Source: Nocardia crassostreae (GTDB taxonomy: Bacteria; Actinomycetota; Actinomycetes; Mycobacteriales; Mycobacteriaceae). From it: a DNA stretch of 64,000 nt. Under the pieces are notes generated by a model that saw only the letters and a list, made by a program, of their open reading frames with translations, had not been told where the DNA came from and ran no database searches. Location of the stretch: positions 1-64,000 of the forward strand of contig NZ_BDCH01000027.1 of assembly GCF_001613405.1 (NCBI RefSeq), read 5' to 3'. Below are positions 57,127 to 64,000 of the stretch, piece after piece. How positions within the stretch are numbered: the stretch's first letter is position 1; the number at the start of each line of letters is the position of its first letter. The translations under genes were made by a program, and so were the position numbers.

Positions 57127-57335
57127 GATCGGAATTCCTCCATCTCCGCATCGTGGTCCTCGTGAGAAGTGAAGGCGGCTGGCGTTCTGCGTTCTGCCGC
57201 CAATTCCATGCGGACGGCCGCGCGCAGGAGCGCCTCCTCGCATACCTTCGCCACCCATGCGGAGACATTGCCGTCCGCCTCGGCCTTGATCGCTTCGGTT
57301 AGGTCGTCCGGCAGCCGGACGGTCAGCTTCGCCAT
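57123..57335 (-). CDS. Ribbon-helix-helix antitoxin
   Basis: A 70-aa protein starting MAKLTVRLPDDLTEAI, the strand and first helix of a CopG-type ribbon-helix-helix domain (strand residues K-T-R face DNA), followed by a second helix (VSAWVAKVCEEALLRAAV) and an acidic C-terminal tail (HEDHDAEMEEF) suited to bind the toxin. ATG at complement 57333-57335 is preferred to longer forms because the RHH strand should be near the N terminus. It lies upstream of and overlaps the MazF-like toxin, and probably autoregulates the pair. Confidence 0.78.
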   Translation of the reverse strand: MAKLTVRLPDDLTEAIKAEADGNVSAWVAKVCEEALLRAAVRMELAAERRTPAAFTSHEDHDAEMEEFRS

Positions 57336-57849
57336 ACTCAAGAGCCTACTTCGTGTATGGCGGGCCGCGTTGGCGATCGCAGCCATTGGGCTATTCGATA
57401 CGCCCGGGCGTGTCACTGTGGGCGCCCGGTGTGAGCAGGGCCATCGGAGGGAAGGGTGGGGGAGGGGGCGATTTGAACTCGGGTTGGGGCTCGAGGCATA
57501 CTATTCGGGTTGCCCGCACCGGGTTGTGCTGTTTCCGTTGGAAACGTGCAGGTCGCGGGTGAGTATGACCCAATTTTGCACCCTGCTGATTGCGGCGCGG
57601 GTGCGTCCGGGACAATGTTTCGAGGCCACAGAGGATTTATCCCCGGGGCCGAGGAATGAGCGGCGAGGCGACACGCCCGACCGCGTGGACCGGATGAACC
57701 ATGACAGATGAACAGCGGCGATGGATCGGGCCTGCGGGCCGGTCGTGTGGTGGCTGATGCGTCTTCGTGTGTTCGGGCTGTGCAAATGAGGGTGTCTTGG
57801 GAGCGAGAGCTTCTGGGGCACAACGCAAGCGGAGAAAAGGACACTCAGC
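57336..57849. promoter_or_regulatory. S10 operon leader region, 514 bp without a gene
   Basis: Intergenic region between the toxin-antitoxin pair and rpsJ. It holds a G-quadruplex motif (57449-57468), a possible promoter with TTGAAC (57473) and TACTAT (57499-57504) whose 20-base spacer is long, and a ribosome binding site (GGAGAAAAGG, 57831-57840) for rpsJ. I found no conserved leader hairpin or L4-binding structure by eye. Short open frames here look non-coding. Confidence 0.4.
57449..57468 (+). other. G-quadruplex motif upstream of the S10 operon
   Basis: Four G-runs (GGG, GGG, GGGGG, GGGGG) are separated by AA, T and A, a tight intramolecular quadruplex consensus with loops of 1-2 bases. 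It lies on the coding strand about 380 bp before rpsJ and just before the candidate -35 box. Confidence 0.55.
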
Positions 57850-58155
57850 GTGGCGGGACAGAAGATCCGCATCAGGCTCAAGGCCTACGACCATGAGGCG
57901 ATCGACGCGTCTGCGCGCAAGATCGTCGAGACTGTGACCCGCACCGGCGCCCGTGTCGTCGGCCCGGTGCCGTTGCCGACCGAAAAGAACGTGTACTGCG
58001 TCATCCGTTCGCCGCACAAGTACAAGGACTCGCGCGAACACTTCGAGATGCGTACGCACAAGCGGCTTATCGACATCCTCGACCCGACGCCGAAGACGGT
58101 CGACGCGCTCATGCGCATCGACCTGTCGGCCAGCGTCGACGTCAACATTCAGTGA
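57850..58155 (+). CDS. rpsJ: 30S ribosomal protein S10
   Basis: A 101-aa S10 with the full family signature: KIRIRLKAYDHEAID at the start, GPVPLPTE and RSPHKYKDSREHFEMRTHKRLIDI in the loop region, ending ASVDVNIQ. S10 sits in the 30S head and also serves as NusE in transcription antitermination. GTG 57850 is the start, 9 nt after GGAGAAAAGG. It is the first gene of the S10 operon; the next, rplC, starts 14 bases after its stop. Confidence 0.98.
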   Translation: MAGQKIRIRLKAYDHEAIDASARKIVETVTRTGARVVGPVPLPTEKNVYCVIRSPHKYKDSREHFEMRTHKRLIDILDPTPKTVDALMRIDLSASVDVNIQ

Positions 58156-58169
58156 CGGGGACTTCGAAT

Positions 58170-58835
58170 ATGACTGACAACAAGACTCGTCCGGCCGCGG
58201 GCATCCTGGGCACCAAGCTCGGCATGACCCAGGTCTTCGACGAAAAGAACCGCGTCGTTCCGGTGACCGTCGTCAAGGCCGGCCCGAACGTCGTTACCCA
58301 GATCCGCACCGTTGAGCGCGACGGCTACTCCGCCGTCCAGGTCGCCTTCGGCGCCATCGACCCGCGCAAGGTGAACAAGCCGGTCTCCGGCCAGTTCGCC
58401 AAGGCCGGTGTCACCCCCCGCCGCCACATCGCCGAGCTGCGCGTCGCCGACGCGTCGGCCTTCGAGGTCGGCCAGGAGATCAACGCGGATGCCTTCGAAG
58501 AGGGCAGCTACGTCGACGTCACCGGCACCTCCAAGGGCAAGGGCTTCGCGGGCACCATGAAGCGCCATGGCTTCCGTGGCCAGGGCGCCTCGCACGGTGC
58601 GCAGGCCGTGCACCGTCGTCCGGGTTCCATCGGCGGTTGCTCCACCCCGGGTCGCGTGTTCAAGGGCATGCGCATGTCGGGCCGTATGGGCAACGACCGC
58701 GTCACCACGCAGAACCTCTCGGTCCACAAGGTGGACGCCGAGAACGGCCTGCTGCTGATCAAGGGAGCGATCCCGGGTCGCACCGGCGGCATCGTGATCG
58801 TCAAGAGTGCAGTGAAGGGTGGTGCCCGGGCGTGA
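58170..58835 (+). CDS. rplC: 50S ribosomal protein L3
   Basis: A 221-aa L3, which nucleates 50S assembly and reaches the peptidyl-transferase centre. GILGTKLGMTQVFDE is at the N terminus and the methylated-Gln loop region FRGQGASHGAQAVHRRPGSI in the middle. ATG 58170 (MTDNKTRPA) is chosen over the in-frame GTG 58152, which would overlap rpsJ and add a non-conserved hexapeptide. The 3' end overlaps the rplD start (GTGA), so the two are coupled. Confidence 0.97.
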   Translation: MTDNKTRPAAGILGTKLGMTQVFDEKNRVVPVTVVKAGPNVVTQIRTVERDGYSAVQVAFGAIDPRKVNKPVSGQFAKAGVTPRRHIAELRVADASAFEVGQEINADAFEEGSYVDVTGTSKGKGFAGTMKRHGFRGQGASHGAQAVHRRPGSIGGCSTPGRVFKGMRMSGRMGNDRVTTQNLSVHKVDAENGLLLIKGAIPGRTGGIVIVKSAVKGGARA

Positions 58836-59512
58836 GCGCTGTGAGCACTGAGAAGAAGACCAACCTGACGCTTCCGGTGAAGGCTGCCGGCGGCAAGACC
58901 GAAGGCACCGTCGAGCTCCCCGCGGAGATCTTCGACGTGACCGCCAACATCGCGCTGATGCACCAGGTCGTCGTGGCCCAGCAGGCCGCGGCTCGCCAGG
59001 GCACGCACGCCACCAAGACCCGCGGCGACGTCCGCGGTGGTGGCAAGAAGCCGTACCGCCAGAAGGGCACCGGCCGCGCCCGCCAGGGTTCGACCCGCGC
59101 TCCGCAGTTCGCCGGCGGTGGCACCGTGCACGGCCCGCAGCCGCGCGACTACACCCAGCGCCTGCCCAAGAAGATGAAGGTCGCCGCCCTGCGTGGCGCC
59201 CTGTCGGACCGGGCCCGCAACGAGCGCATCCACGTCATCACGGAGCTGGTGTCGGGTCAGACCCCGTCCACCAAGACCGCCAAGTCCTTCCTCGCCGAGC
59301 TCTCGGAGCGGAAGAACATCCTGGTCGTGGTCGGCCGTGAAGATGTGGCCGCGTGGAAGAGCGTGGCGAACCTGCAGGGCGTGCACCCGATCGCCCCGGA
59401 CCAGCTGAACACCTACGACGTCCTGAAGTCGGACGAGGTCGTGTTCTCGGTCGAGGCGCTCAACGCCTTCGTGCACGGCCCCGCCGAAGCTGCACAGGAG
59501 GAAAGCAAGTGA
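58832..59512 (+). CDS. rplD: 50S ribosomal protein L4
   Basis: A 226-aa L4: N-terminal strand (NLTLPVKAAGG), the extended tunnel-wall loop rich in basic residues (GGGKKPYRQKGTGRARQGS) and the C-terminal globular part (SFLAELSERKNILVVV). In proteobacteria L4 represses its own operon; no matching leader structure is evident here. GTG 58832 overlaps the rplC stop; GTG 58841 is an alternative three codons in. Its stop overlaps the GTG of rplW. Confidence 0.95.
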   Translation: MSAVSTEKKTNLTLPVKAAGGKTEGTVELPAEIFDVTANIALMHQVVVAQQAAARQGTHATKTRGDVRGGGKKPYRQKGTGRARQGSTRAPQFAGGGTVHGPQPRDYTQRLPKKMKVAALRGALSDRARNERIHVITELVSGQTPSTKTAKSFLAELSERKNILVVVGREDVAAWKSVANLQGVHPIAPDQLNTYDVLKSDEVVFSVEALNAFVHGPAEAAQEESK

Positions 59513-59814
59513 CCATCATCGCCGACCCCCGCGCCATCCTGCTCGCGCCGGTGATCTCCGAGAAGTCCTACGGACTGATCGAAGAAGGCACCTACACCTT
59601 CATCGTGCACCCGGACTCGAACAAGACGCAGATCAAGATCGCCGTCGAGAAGGTTTTCGGCGTCAAGGTGACCAGCGTCAACACCGCCAACCGTCAGGGC
59701 AAGCGCAAGCGGACCCGCTTCGGTTACGGAACGCGCAAGAGCACCAAGCGCGCGCTCGTGACCATCTCGGCCGACAGCAAGCCCATCGAGATCTTCGGAG
59801 GCCCGGTCGCGTAA
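59509..59814 (+). CDS. rplW: 50S ribosomal protein L23
   Basis: A 101-aa L23, at the exit of the peptide tunnel where trigger factor and SRP dock. Features: ILLAPVISEKSYGLIEEGTYTFIV, then VEKVFGVKVTSVNTANRQGKRKRTRFGYGTRKSTKRALVTI. GTG 59509 overlaps the rplD stop by four bases and has the strongest ribosome binding site of the operon (AGGAGG, about 8 nt upstream). A longer upstream frame is overlap only. Confidence 0.97.
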   Translation: MTIIADPRAILLAPVISEKSYGLIEEGTYTFIVHPDSNKTQIKIAVEKVFGVKVTSVNTANRQGKRKRTRFGYGTRKSTKRALVTISADSKPIEIFGGPVA

Positions 59815-59847
59815 GCGGCGGGGACTTCAGAAAGTAGAGAAGAACTC

Positions 59848-60678
<831 letters not shown>

Positions 60679-60692
60679 GGAGGAGGTTAGAC

Positions 60693-60974
60693 ATGCCACG
60701 TAGCCTGAAGAAGGGCCCGTTCATCGACGAACACCTCCTCAAGAAGGTGGACGTTCAGAACGAGAAGGGCACGAAGCAGGTCATCAAGACCTGGTCGCGT
60801 CGTTCCACCATCATTCCGGATTTCATCGGCCACACGTTCTCGGTCCACGACGGCCGCAAGCACGTGCCGGTGTTCGTGTCCGAGAACATGGTTGGACACA
60901 AGCTCGGTGAGTTCGCGCCGACGCGCACGTTCAAGAGCCACGTCAAGGAAGATCGGAAGAGCAAGCGGCGATGA
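60693..60974 (+). CDS. rpsS: 30S ribosomal protein S19
   Basis: A 93-aa S19, part of the 30S head that contacts the A-site finger and S13. It is full length: MPRSLKKGPFIDEHLLKKV, then TIIPDFIGHTFSVHDGRKHVPVFVSENMVGHKLGEFAPTRTFK with the canonical VGHKLGEF motif. ATG 60693 follows AAGGAGG. Its stop overlaps the rplV start (ATGA). Confidence 0.98.
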   Translation: MPRSLKKGPFIDEHLLKKVDVQNEKGTKQVIKTWSRRSTIIPDFIGHTFSVHDGRKHVPVFVSENMVGHKLGEFAPTRTFKSHVKEDRKSKRR

Positions 60975-61375
60975 CTGACGACATTCAGAATCCGACCGCG
61001 CGCGCGACCGCCAAGCACGTTCGCGTGACGCCGATGAAGGCTCGCCGCGTTGTGGACATGGTTCGCGGCAAGCGGGTCGAGGACGCGCTGAACATCCTGC
61101 GGTTCGCCCCGCAGGCCGCCAGCGAGCCGGTGGCCAAGGTCGTGGCTTCGGCCGCGGCCAATGCCGAGAACAACCTCGGTCTGAACCCGGCCACCCTGGT
61201 CATCTCGACGGCTTTCGTCGACGAGGGCGCCACCATGAAGCGTTTCCAGCCGCGTGCCCAGGGCCGCGCGTTCCGGATCCGCAAGCGCACCAGCCACATC
61301 ACCATCGAGGTCGAGAGCGTGCAAAGCCTTTCCCCCGCCGCCACTCGTAACCGCCGGAAGGGAGGGGCAAAGTAA
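60971..61375 (+). CDS. rplV: 50S ribosomal protein L22
   Basis: A 134-aa L22, which lines the exit tunnel together with L4. Seen: ARATAKHVRVTPMKARRVVDMVRGKRVEDAL, then the tip hairpin region (AFVDEGATMKRFQPRAQGRAFRIRKRTSHI), where macrolide-resistance changes occur in other bacteria; no oddity is visible there. ATG 60971 overlaps the rpsS stop; TAA is followed at once by the rpsC ATG. Confidence 0.98.
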   Translation: MTDDIQNPTARATAKHVRVTPMKARRVVDMVRGKRVEDALNILRFAPQAASEPVAKVVASAAANAENNLGLNPATLVISTAFVDEGATMKRFQPRAQGRAFRIRKRTSHITIEVESVQSLSPAATRNRRKGGAK

Positions 61376-62191
61376 ATGGGACAGAAAATCAACCCCCATG
61401 GCTTCCGCCTCGGTATCACCACCGACTGGAAGTCGCGTTGGTACGCGGACAAGCAGTACGCGGACAAGCAGTACGCGGACTACGTGAAGGAAGACGTCGC
61501 GATCCGCAAGCTCCTCGCCAATGGCATGGAGCGGGCCGGTATCTCGAAGGTCGAGATCGAGCGCACCCGTGACCGTGTGCGTGTGGACATCCACACCGCG
61601 CGTCCGGGCATCGTGATCGGCCGTCGTGGCGCCGAGGCCGACCGCATTCGCGCCGAGCTGGAGAAGCTCACCAAGAAGCAGGTGCAGCTGAACATCCTCG
61701 AGGTCAAGAACCCCGAGTCGGATGCGCAGCTCGTCGCTCAGGGTGTGGCCGAGCAGCTGTCGAACCGTGTGGCGTTCCGTCGCGCGATGCGCAAGGCCAT
61801 TCAGTCGGCCATGCGTTCGCCGAACGTCAAGGGCATCCGTGTGCAGTGCTCGGGCCGCCTCGGTGGCGCCGAAATGTCGCGCTCGGAGTTCTACCGCGAG
61901 GGTCGCGTGCCGCTGCACACCCTGCGTGCGGACATCGACTACGGCCTGTACGAGGCGAAGACCACCTTCGGTCGCATCGGCGTGAAGGTCTGGATCTACA
62001 AGGGCGACATCGTCGGCGGCAAGCGTGAGGTCACCGCGACCGCCGCTCCGGCCGGTGAGCGTCGCGAGCGTCGTGAGCGGCCGAGCCGTCCCCGTCGCTC
62101 CGGTGCCCAGGGCACCACCGCGACCAGCACTGAGGCCGGACGTGCCGCGACTGCCGTCGCGGAGGCTCCGGCAGAGAACCAGGAGGGCTGA
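61376..62191 (+). CDS. rpsC: 30S ribosomal protein S3 with a 5-residue tandem duplication
   Basis: A 271-aa S3, at the mRNA entry site with helicase function. It has an N-terminal S3 domain, a KH domain with GIVIGRRGAEAD, and a C-terminal GEFYREGRVPLHTLRADIDYGLYEAKTTFGRIGVKVWI-like segment here beginning RSEFYREG, then the actinobacterial Ala/Arg tail. It is unusual near residues 22-34: YADKQ occurs twice before YADYV, where mycobacterial S3 has a single YADKQYAEYV. A 15-bp exact tandem repeat (61442-61471) encodes the extra five residues. The frame is intact and the gene is surely expressed, so the longer loop must be tolerated, unless the repeat is an assembly artefact. Confidence 0.97.
   Translation: MGQKINPHGFRLGITTDWKSRWYADKQYADKQYADYVKEDVAIRKLLANGMERAGISKVEIERTRDRVRVDIHTARPGIVIGRRGAEADRIRAELEKLTKKQVQLNILEVKNPESDAQLVAQGVAEQLSNRVAFRRAMRKAIQSAMRSPNVKGIRVQCSGRLGGAEMSRSEFYREGRVPLHTLRADIDYGLYEAKTTFGRIGVKVWIYKGDIVGGKREVTATAAPAGERRERRERPSRPRRSGAQGTTATSTEAGRAATAVAEAPAENQEG
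61442..61471 (+). repeat. 15-bp exact tandem duplication inside rpsC
   Basis: TACGCGGACAAGCAG occurs twice in a row (61442-61456, 61457-61471) and is followed by the first nine bases of a third copy that belongs to the normal sequence. It inserts Tyr-Ala-Asp-Lys-Gln without frameshift. Confidence 0.95.
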
Positions 62192-62194
62192 CCA

Positions 62195-62611
62195 ATGCTG
62201 ATGCCCCGCAAGGTCAAGCACCGTAAGCAGCATCACCCGGGTCGCTCCGGCATGGCCAAGGGCGGCACCGCGGTCGCGTTCGGCGAGTACGGCATCCAGG
62301 CTCTGGAGCCCGCCTACGTGACCAACCGTCAGATCGAGTCGGCGCGTATCGCGATGACCCGACACATCAAGCGTGGCGGCAAGGTCTGGATCAACATCTA
62401 CCCGGACCGCCCGCTGACCAAGAAGCCCGCCGAAACCCGCATGGGTTCCGGTAAGGGTTCGCCGGAGTGGTGGGTCGCGAACGTGAAGCCCGGCCGGGTC
62501 ATGTTCGAACTGTCCTACCCGAACGAGGAGACCGCTCGTGAGGCCCTGCGCCGCGCGATGCACAAGCTCCCGATGAAGTGCCGGATCGTGACGCGAGAGG
62601 AGCAGTTCTGA
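62195..62611 (+). CDS. rplP: 50S ribosomal protein L16
   Basis: A 138-aa L16, at the base of the A-site tRNA region. The N terminus MLMPRKVKHRKQHHPGRSGMAKGGT is canonical; later RGGKVWINIYPDRPLTKKPAETRMGSGKGSPEWWVANVKPG holds the conserved loop. ATG 62195 follows AGGAGGG; ATG 62201 is possible but shorter than the family norm. Its TGA overlaps the rpmC ATG by one base. Confidence 0.98.
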   Translation: MLMPRKVKHRKQHHPGRSGMAKGGTAVAFGEYGIQALEPAYVTNRQIESARIAMTRHIKRGGKVWINIYPDRPLTKKPAETRMGSGKGSPEWWVANVKPGRVMFELSYPNEETAREALRRAMHKLPMKCRIVTREEQF

Positions 62612-62850
62612 TGGCTACCGGAACTCCGGCTGCAGAGCTGCGCGAGCTCACCGAAGAGGAGCTCGTCCAGAAGCTGCGCGATTCCAAGGAAGAGCTGTTC
62701 AACCTGCGCTTCCAGATGGCGACCGGTCAGTTGCAGAACAACCGTCGCCTGCGTATGGTCCGCCACGAGATCGCTCGCATCTACACGGTCATGCGTGAGC
62801 GCGAGCTCGGCCTGGCCACCGGTCCTGAAGGCAAGGGAGACGCCGCATGA
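62611..62850 (+). CDS. rpmC: 50S ribosomal protein L29
   Basis: A 79-aa L29, a two-helix protein near the tunnel exit. The sequence ELRELTEEELVQKLRDSKEELFNLRFQMATGQLQNNRRLRMVRHEIARIYTVMRE is family-typical, given here in its two helices. ATG 62611 shares its A with the rplP stop (TGATG); earlier in-frame starts lie inside rplP. It overlaps rpsQ by four bases (ATGA). Confidence 0.97.
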   Translation: MATGTPAAELRELTEEELVQKLRDSKEELFNLRFQMATGQLQNNRRLRMVRHEIARIYTVMRERELGLATGPEGKGDAA

Positions 62851-63143
62851 GCGACGTAAAGGGCCCGGCCAAGACGCCGGCCAAGCAGGAGGAGCGGGGC
62901 CAGCGCAAGGTGCGCATCGGCTACGTCGTCTCCGACAAGATGAACAAGACCATCGTGGTCGAGCTGGAAGATCGCGTGAAGCACAAGCTTTACGGCAAGA
63001 TCATCCGCACCACCTCGAAGGTCAAGGCCCACGACGAGAACGAGATCGCCGGTGTCGGCGACCGCGTGCAGCTGATGGAGACCCGTCCGCTGTCCGCCAC
63101 CAAGCGGTGGCGTCTGGTCGAGGTCCTGGAGAAGGCCAAGTAA
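62847..63143 (+). CDS. rpsQ: 30S ribosomal protein S17
   Basis: A 98-aa S17, an OB-fold primary binder of 16S rRNA. An actinobacterial N-terminal extension (MSDVKGPAKTPAKQEERGQR) precedes the core RIGYVVSDKMNKTIVVELEDRVKH and HDENEIAGVGDRVQLMETRPLSATKRWRLVEVLEKAK. It is the last gene of the operon here and is followed by a strong hairpin terminator; rplN and the spc operon are not adjacent, as in mycobacteria. Confidence 0.98.
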   Translation: MSDVKGPAKTPAKQEERGQRKVRIGYVVSDKMNKTIVVELEDRVKHKLYGKIIRTTSKVKAHDENEIAGVGDRVQLMETRPLSATKRWRLVEVLEKAK

Positions 63144-63172
63144 GCCTTCCCACGACTCTCCAGTCGTAAAAG

Positions 63173-63206
63173 CAAGGCCCGCTTCCCTGTTGGGAAGCGG
63201 GCCTTG
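63173..63206 (+). terminator. Strong terminator of the S10 operon
   Basis: A perfect 15-bp stem (CAAGGCCCGCTTCCC with GGGAAGCGGGCCTTG) with a TGTT loop is followed by TTGCTTT. It sits 30 bases after rpsQ and before a convergent gene. Confidence 0.9.
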
Positions 63207-63255
63207 TTGCTTTGTGGGGTGGGGCCGCTCTCCCTTCGGGCAGGCGGCCTTGTAA

Positions 63256-63681
63256 TTATCCGGTACTGCCGAGATCCGCGGAGAGCCAATGCTCCGGCCG
63301 CATGTAAACGGCCACCATGTCACCGTAGGACTCGGCCTGCTTCATGTAGAGCTCCACCGACGCGGGGGGCAGGTAGCGCGCGGCCATCGCCCGATGCATC
63401 TCCTCGGTCGCCTCGGTGACGCGGGTGATGGCCCCTTCCGCGGTGACATAGCGGACGGTGGGCGCGAGCACCTGCGACATGAGGCTGAAGCGGCCTGCGG
63501 CTTGCAGGCAGCGCATCTTCTTCGATTCCGGACCGGTGACGATCCAGAGTTCTCCACCGGGTGTGTAGTCGTACCAGATGGGGACGTTGAGCGGTGCGCG
63601 ATCCGGCCCCGCGGCGACGGCGAGGGCTCCGATCAGGGGTTGGGCGAGGAATTCCTGTCGTTCTTGCAACGTCAGTGCCAT
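63256..63681 (-). CDS. Pyridoxamine 5'-phosphate oxidase-like split-barrel protein
   Basis: A 141-aa member of the PNPOx-like FMN/F420-binding split-barrel family, widespread in mycobacteria and nocardiae. Features: FLAQPLIGALAVAAGPDRAPLNVPIWYDYTPGGELWIVTG, the beta-barrel start, and SKKMRCLQAAGRFSLMSQ with the Arg/Lys that contact cofactor phosphate. It has a C-terminal YMRPEHWLSADL as in F420-dependent relatives. Cofactor and substrate are not decided by sequence. It is convergent with the S10 operon and shares the direction of the next gene, 18 bases away. Confidence 0.85.
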   Translation of the reverse strand: MALTLQERQEFLAQPLIGALAVAAGPDRAPLNVPIWYDYTPGGELWIVTGPESKKMRCLQAAGRFSLMSQVLAPTVRYVTAEGAITRVTEATEEMHRAMAARYLPPASVELYMKQAESYGDMVAVYMRPEHWLSADLGSTG

Positions 63682-63699
63682 GACCCCACGGTACTGAAA

Positions 63700-64000
63700 T
63701 CAGTAGTTCTTGCGGGGCCGGTTGGTGGCGGCGCGGCGGTCGGCTTCCTTGGTCTTGACGCGTTCGGCTTCCTTGCGCACCTCCACGAGGTTCTCGCGCT
63801 CCTTCACGAGCCATTCCGGGGGATCGGCGATGAAGGCGTCGATCTGCTCGGTGGTGAGGGCGTCCGGAATACCGTTGCGGGACAGGGCGGAATTGGAGAT
63901 GCCGAGTTTGCGGGCGGTCACGTCGCGGGGGAAGGGGCCGGTGCGGCGCAGGTCCTGCAGCCACTGGGGCGGGTTGGTGCGGAGTTCCTCGAGCTGGGCG
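63700..64000 (-). CDS. DUF5997 family protein (5' partial at window edge)
   Basis: The frame is open to the right edge, so the start lies beyond the window. The visible ~100 residues contain the repeat-like pairs NPPQWLQDLRRTGPFP and DPPEWLVKEREN, separated by TARKLGISNSALSRNGI (helix-turn-helix-like), which I recognise as the actinobacterial DUF5997 family. The end is basic (RRAATNRPRKNY). GTG at complement 63919-63921 would be an internal codon. The function of the family is unknown; the HTH-like part suggests nucleic-acid binding. Confidence 0.75.
   Translation of the reverse strand, partial: AQLEELRTNPPQWLQDLRRTGPFPRDVTARKLGISNSALSRNGIPDALTTEQIDAFIADPPEWLVKERENLVEVRKEAERVKTKEADRRAATNRPRKNY

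Noticed and set aside
57708..57896. 62-codon frame overlapping the rpsJ start
   Set aside because: Runs out of frame into rpsJ with no conserved content; the leader region is better read as regulatory.

Overview
The window is very GC-rich actinobacterial DNA, most likely Nocardia or a close relative in the Mycobacteriales. The evidence is a secreted antigen-85/mycolyltransferase-like esterase, type VII secretion-style small genes, a double-TetR regulator, TANNNT-type leaderless promoters, and an S10 ribosomal operon in the mycobacterial order rpsJ-rplC-rplD-rplW-rplB-rpsS-rplV-rpsC-rplP-rpmC-rpsQ. The species is inference.

Positions 1-38546 are non-ribosomal peptide synthetase (NRPS) DNA. 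(a) 1-13840 is the 3' end of a large NRPS, PCP-(C-A-PCP)x4-TE. One reading frame is kept throughout but is broken by three in-frame stop codons (TGA 3395, TAG 7934, TAG 11063). (b) 14100-21434 is an intact 2444-aa NRPS, A-PCP-C-A-PCP-C plus a C-terminal adenylation remnant without core motifs. Its second A domain carries the classical serine code. (c) 21564-38546 is an intact 5660-aa NRPS, A-PCP-C-A-PCP-C-A-PCP-C-A-PCP-C-A-PCP-TE, followed after the thioesterase by a catalytically dead epimerase-like domain. (b) and (c) together look like a seven-residue assembly line that starts without a C domain. (a) is a separate line ending in its own TE and looks decayed.

Positions 38547-51627 hold accessory and housekeeping genes: the mycolyltransferase-like esterase, a frameshifted NmrA-like reductase, mntH, a crotonase divergent from a frameshifted double-TetR regulator, a lipoprotein with a deaminase-like C-terminal domain, an aldehyde dehydrogenase lacking its catalytic cysteine, a DrrABC-type exporter operon and an SDR reductase. 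Positions 51632-57335 hold a lycopene cyclase homologue, a five-gene coupled operon (YbaB-like, EspC-like, DUF1023 hydrolase, lipoprotein, membrane protein), a DUF4442 protein behind a strong palindrome, and an RHH/MazF-like toxin-antitoxin pair. Positions 57336-63206 are the S10 leader, operon and terminator. An FMN-binding split-barrel protein and a partial DUF5997 gene close the window.

The most interesting items are the deaminase-domain lipoprotein, the TE-dead-epimerase end of the 5660-aa NRPS, the vestigial A domain at the NRPS-NRPS junction, an in-frame 15-bp tandem duplication in ribosomal protein S3, and the unusual number of disrupted frames: three nonsense codons in one NRPS, one C7 indel, one (AT)5 indel and one stop just before mntH. 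These disruptions are either real decay or contingency loci, or assembly error; raw reads would decide.
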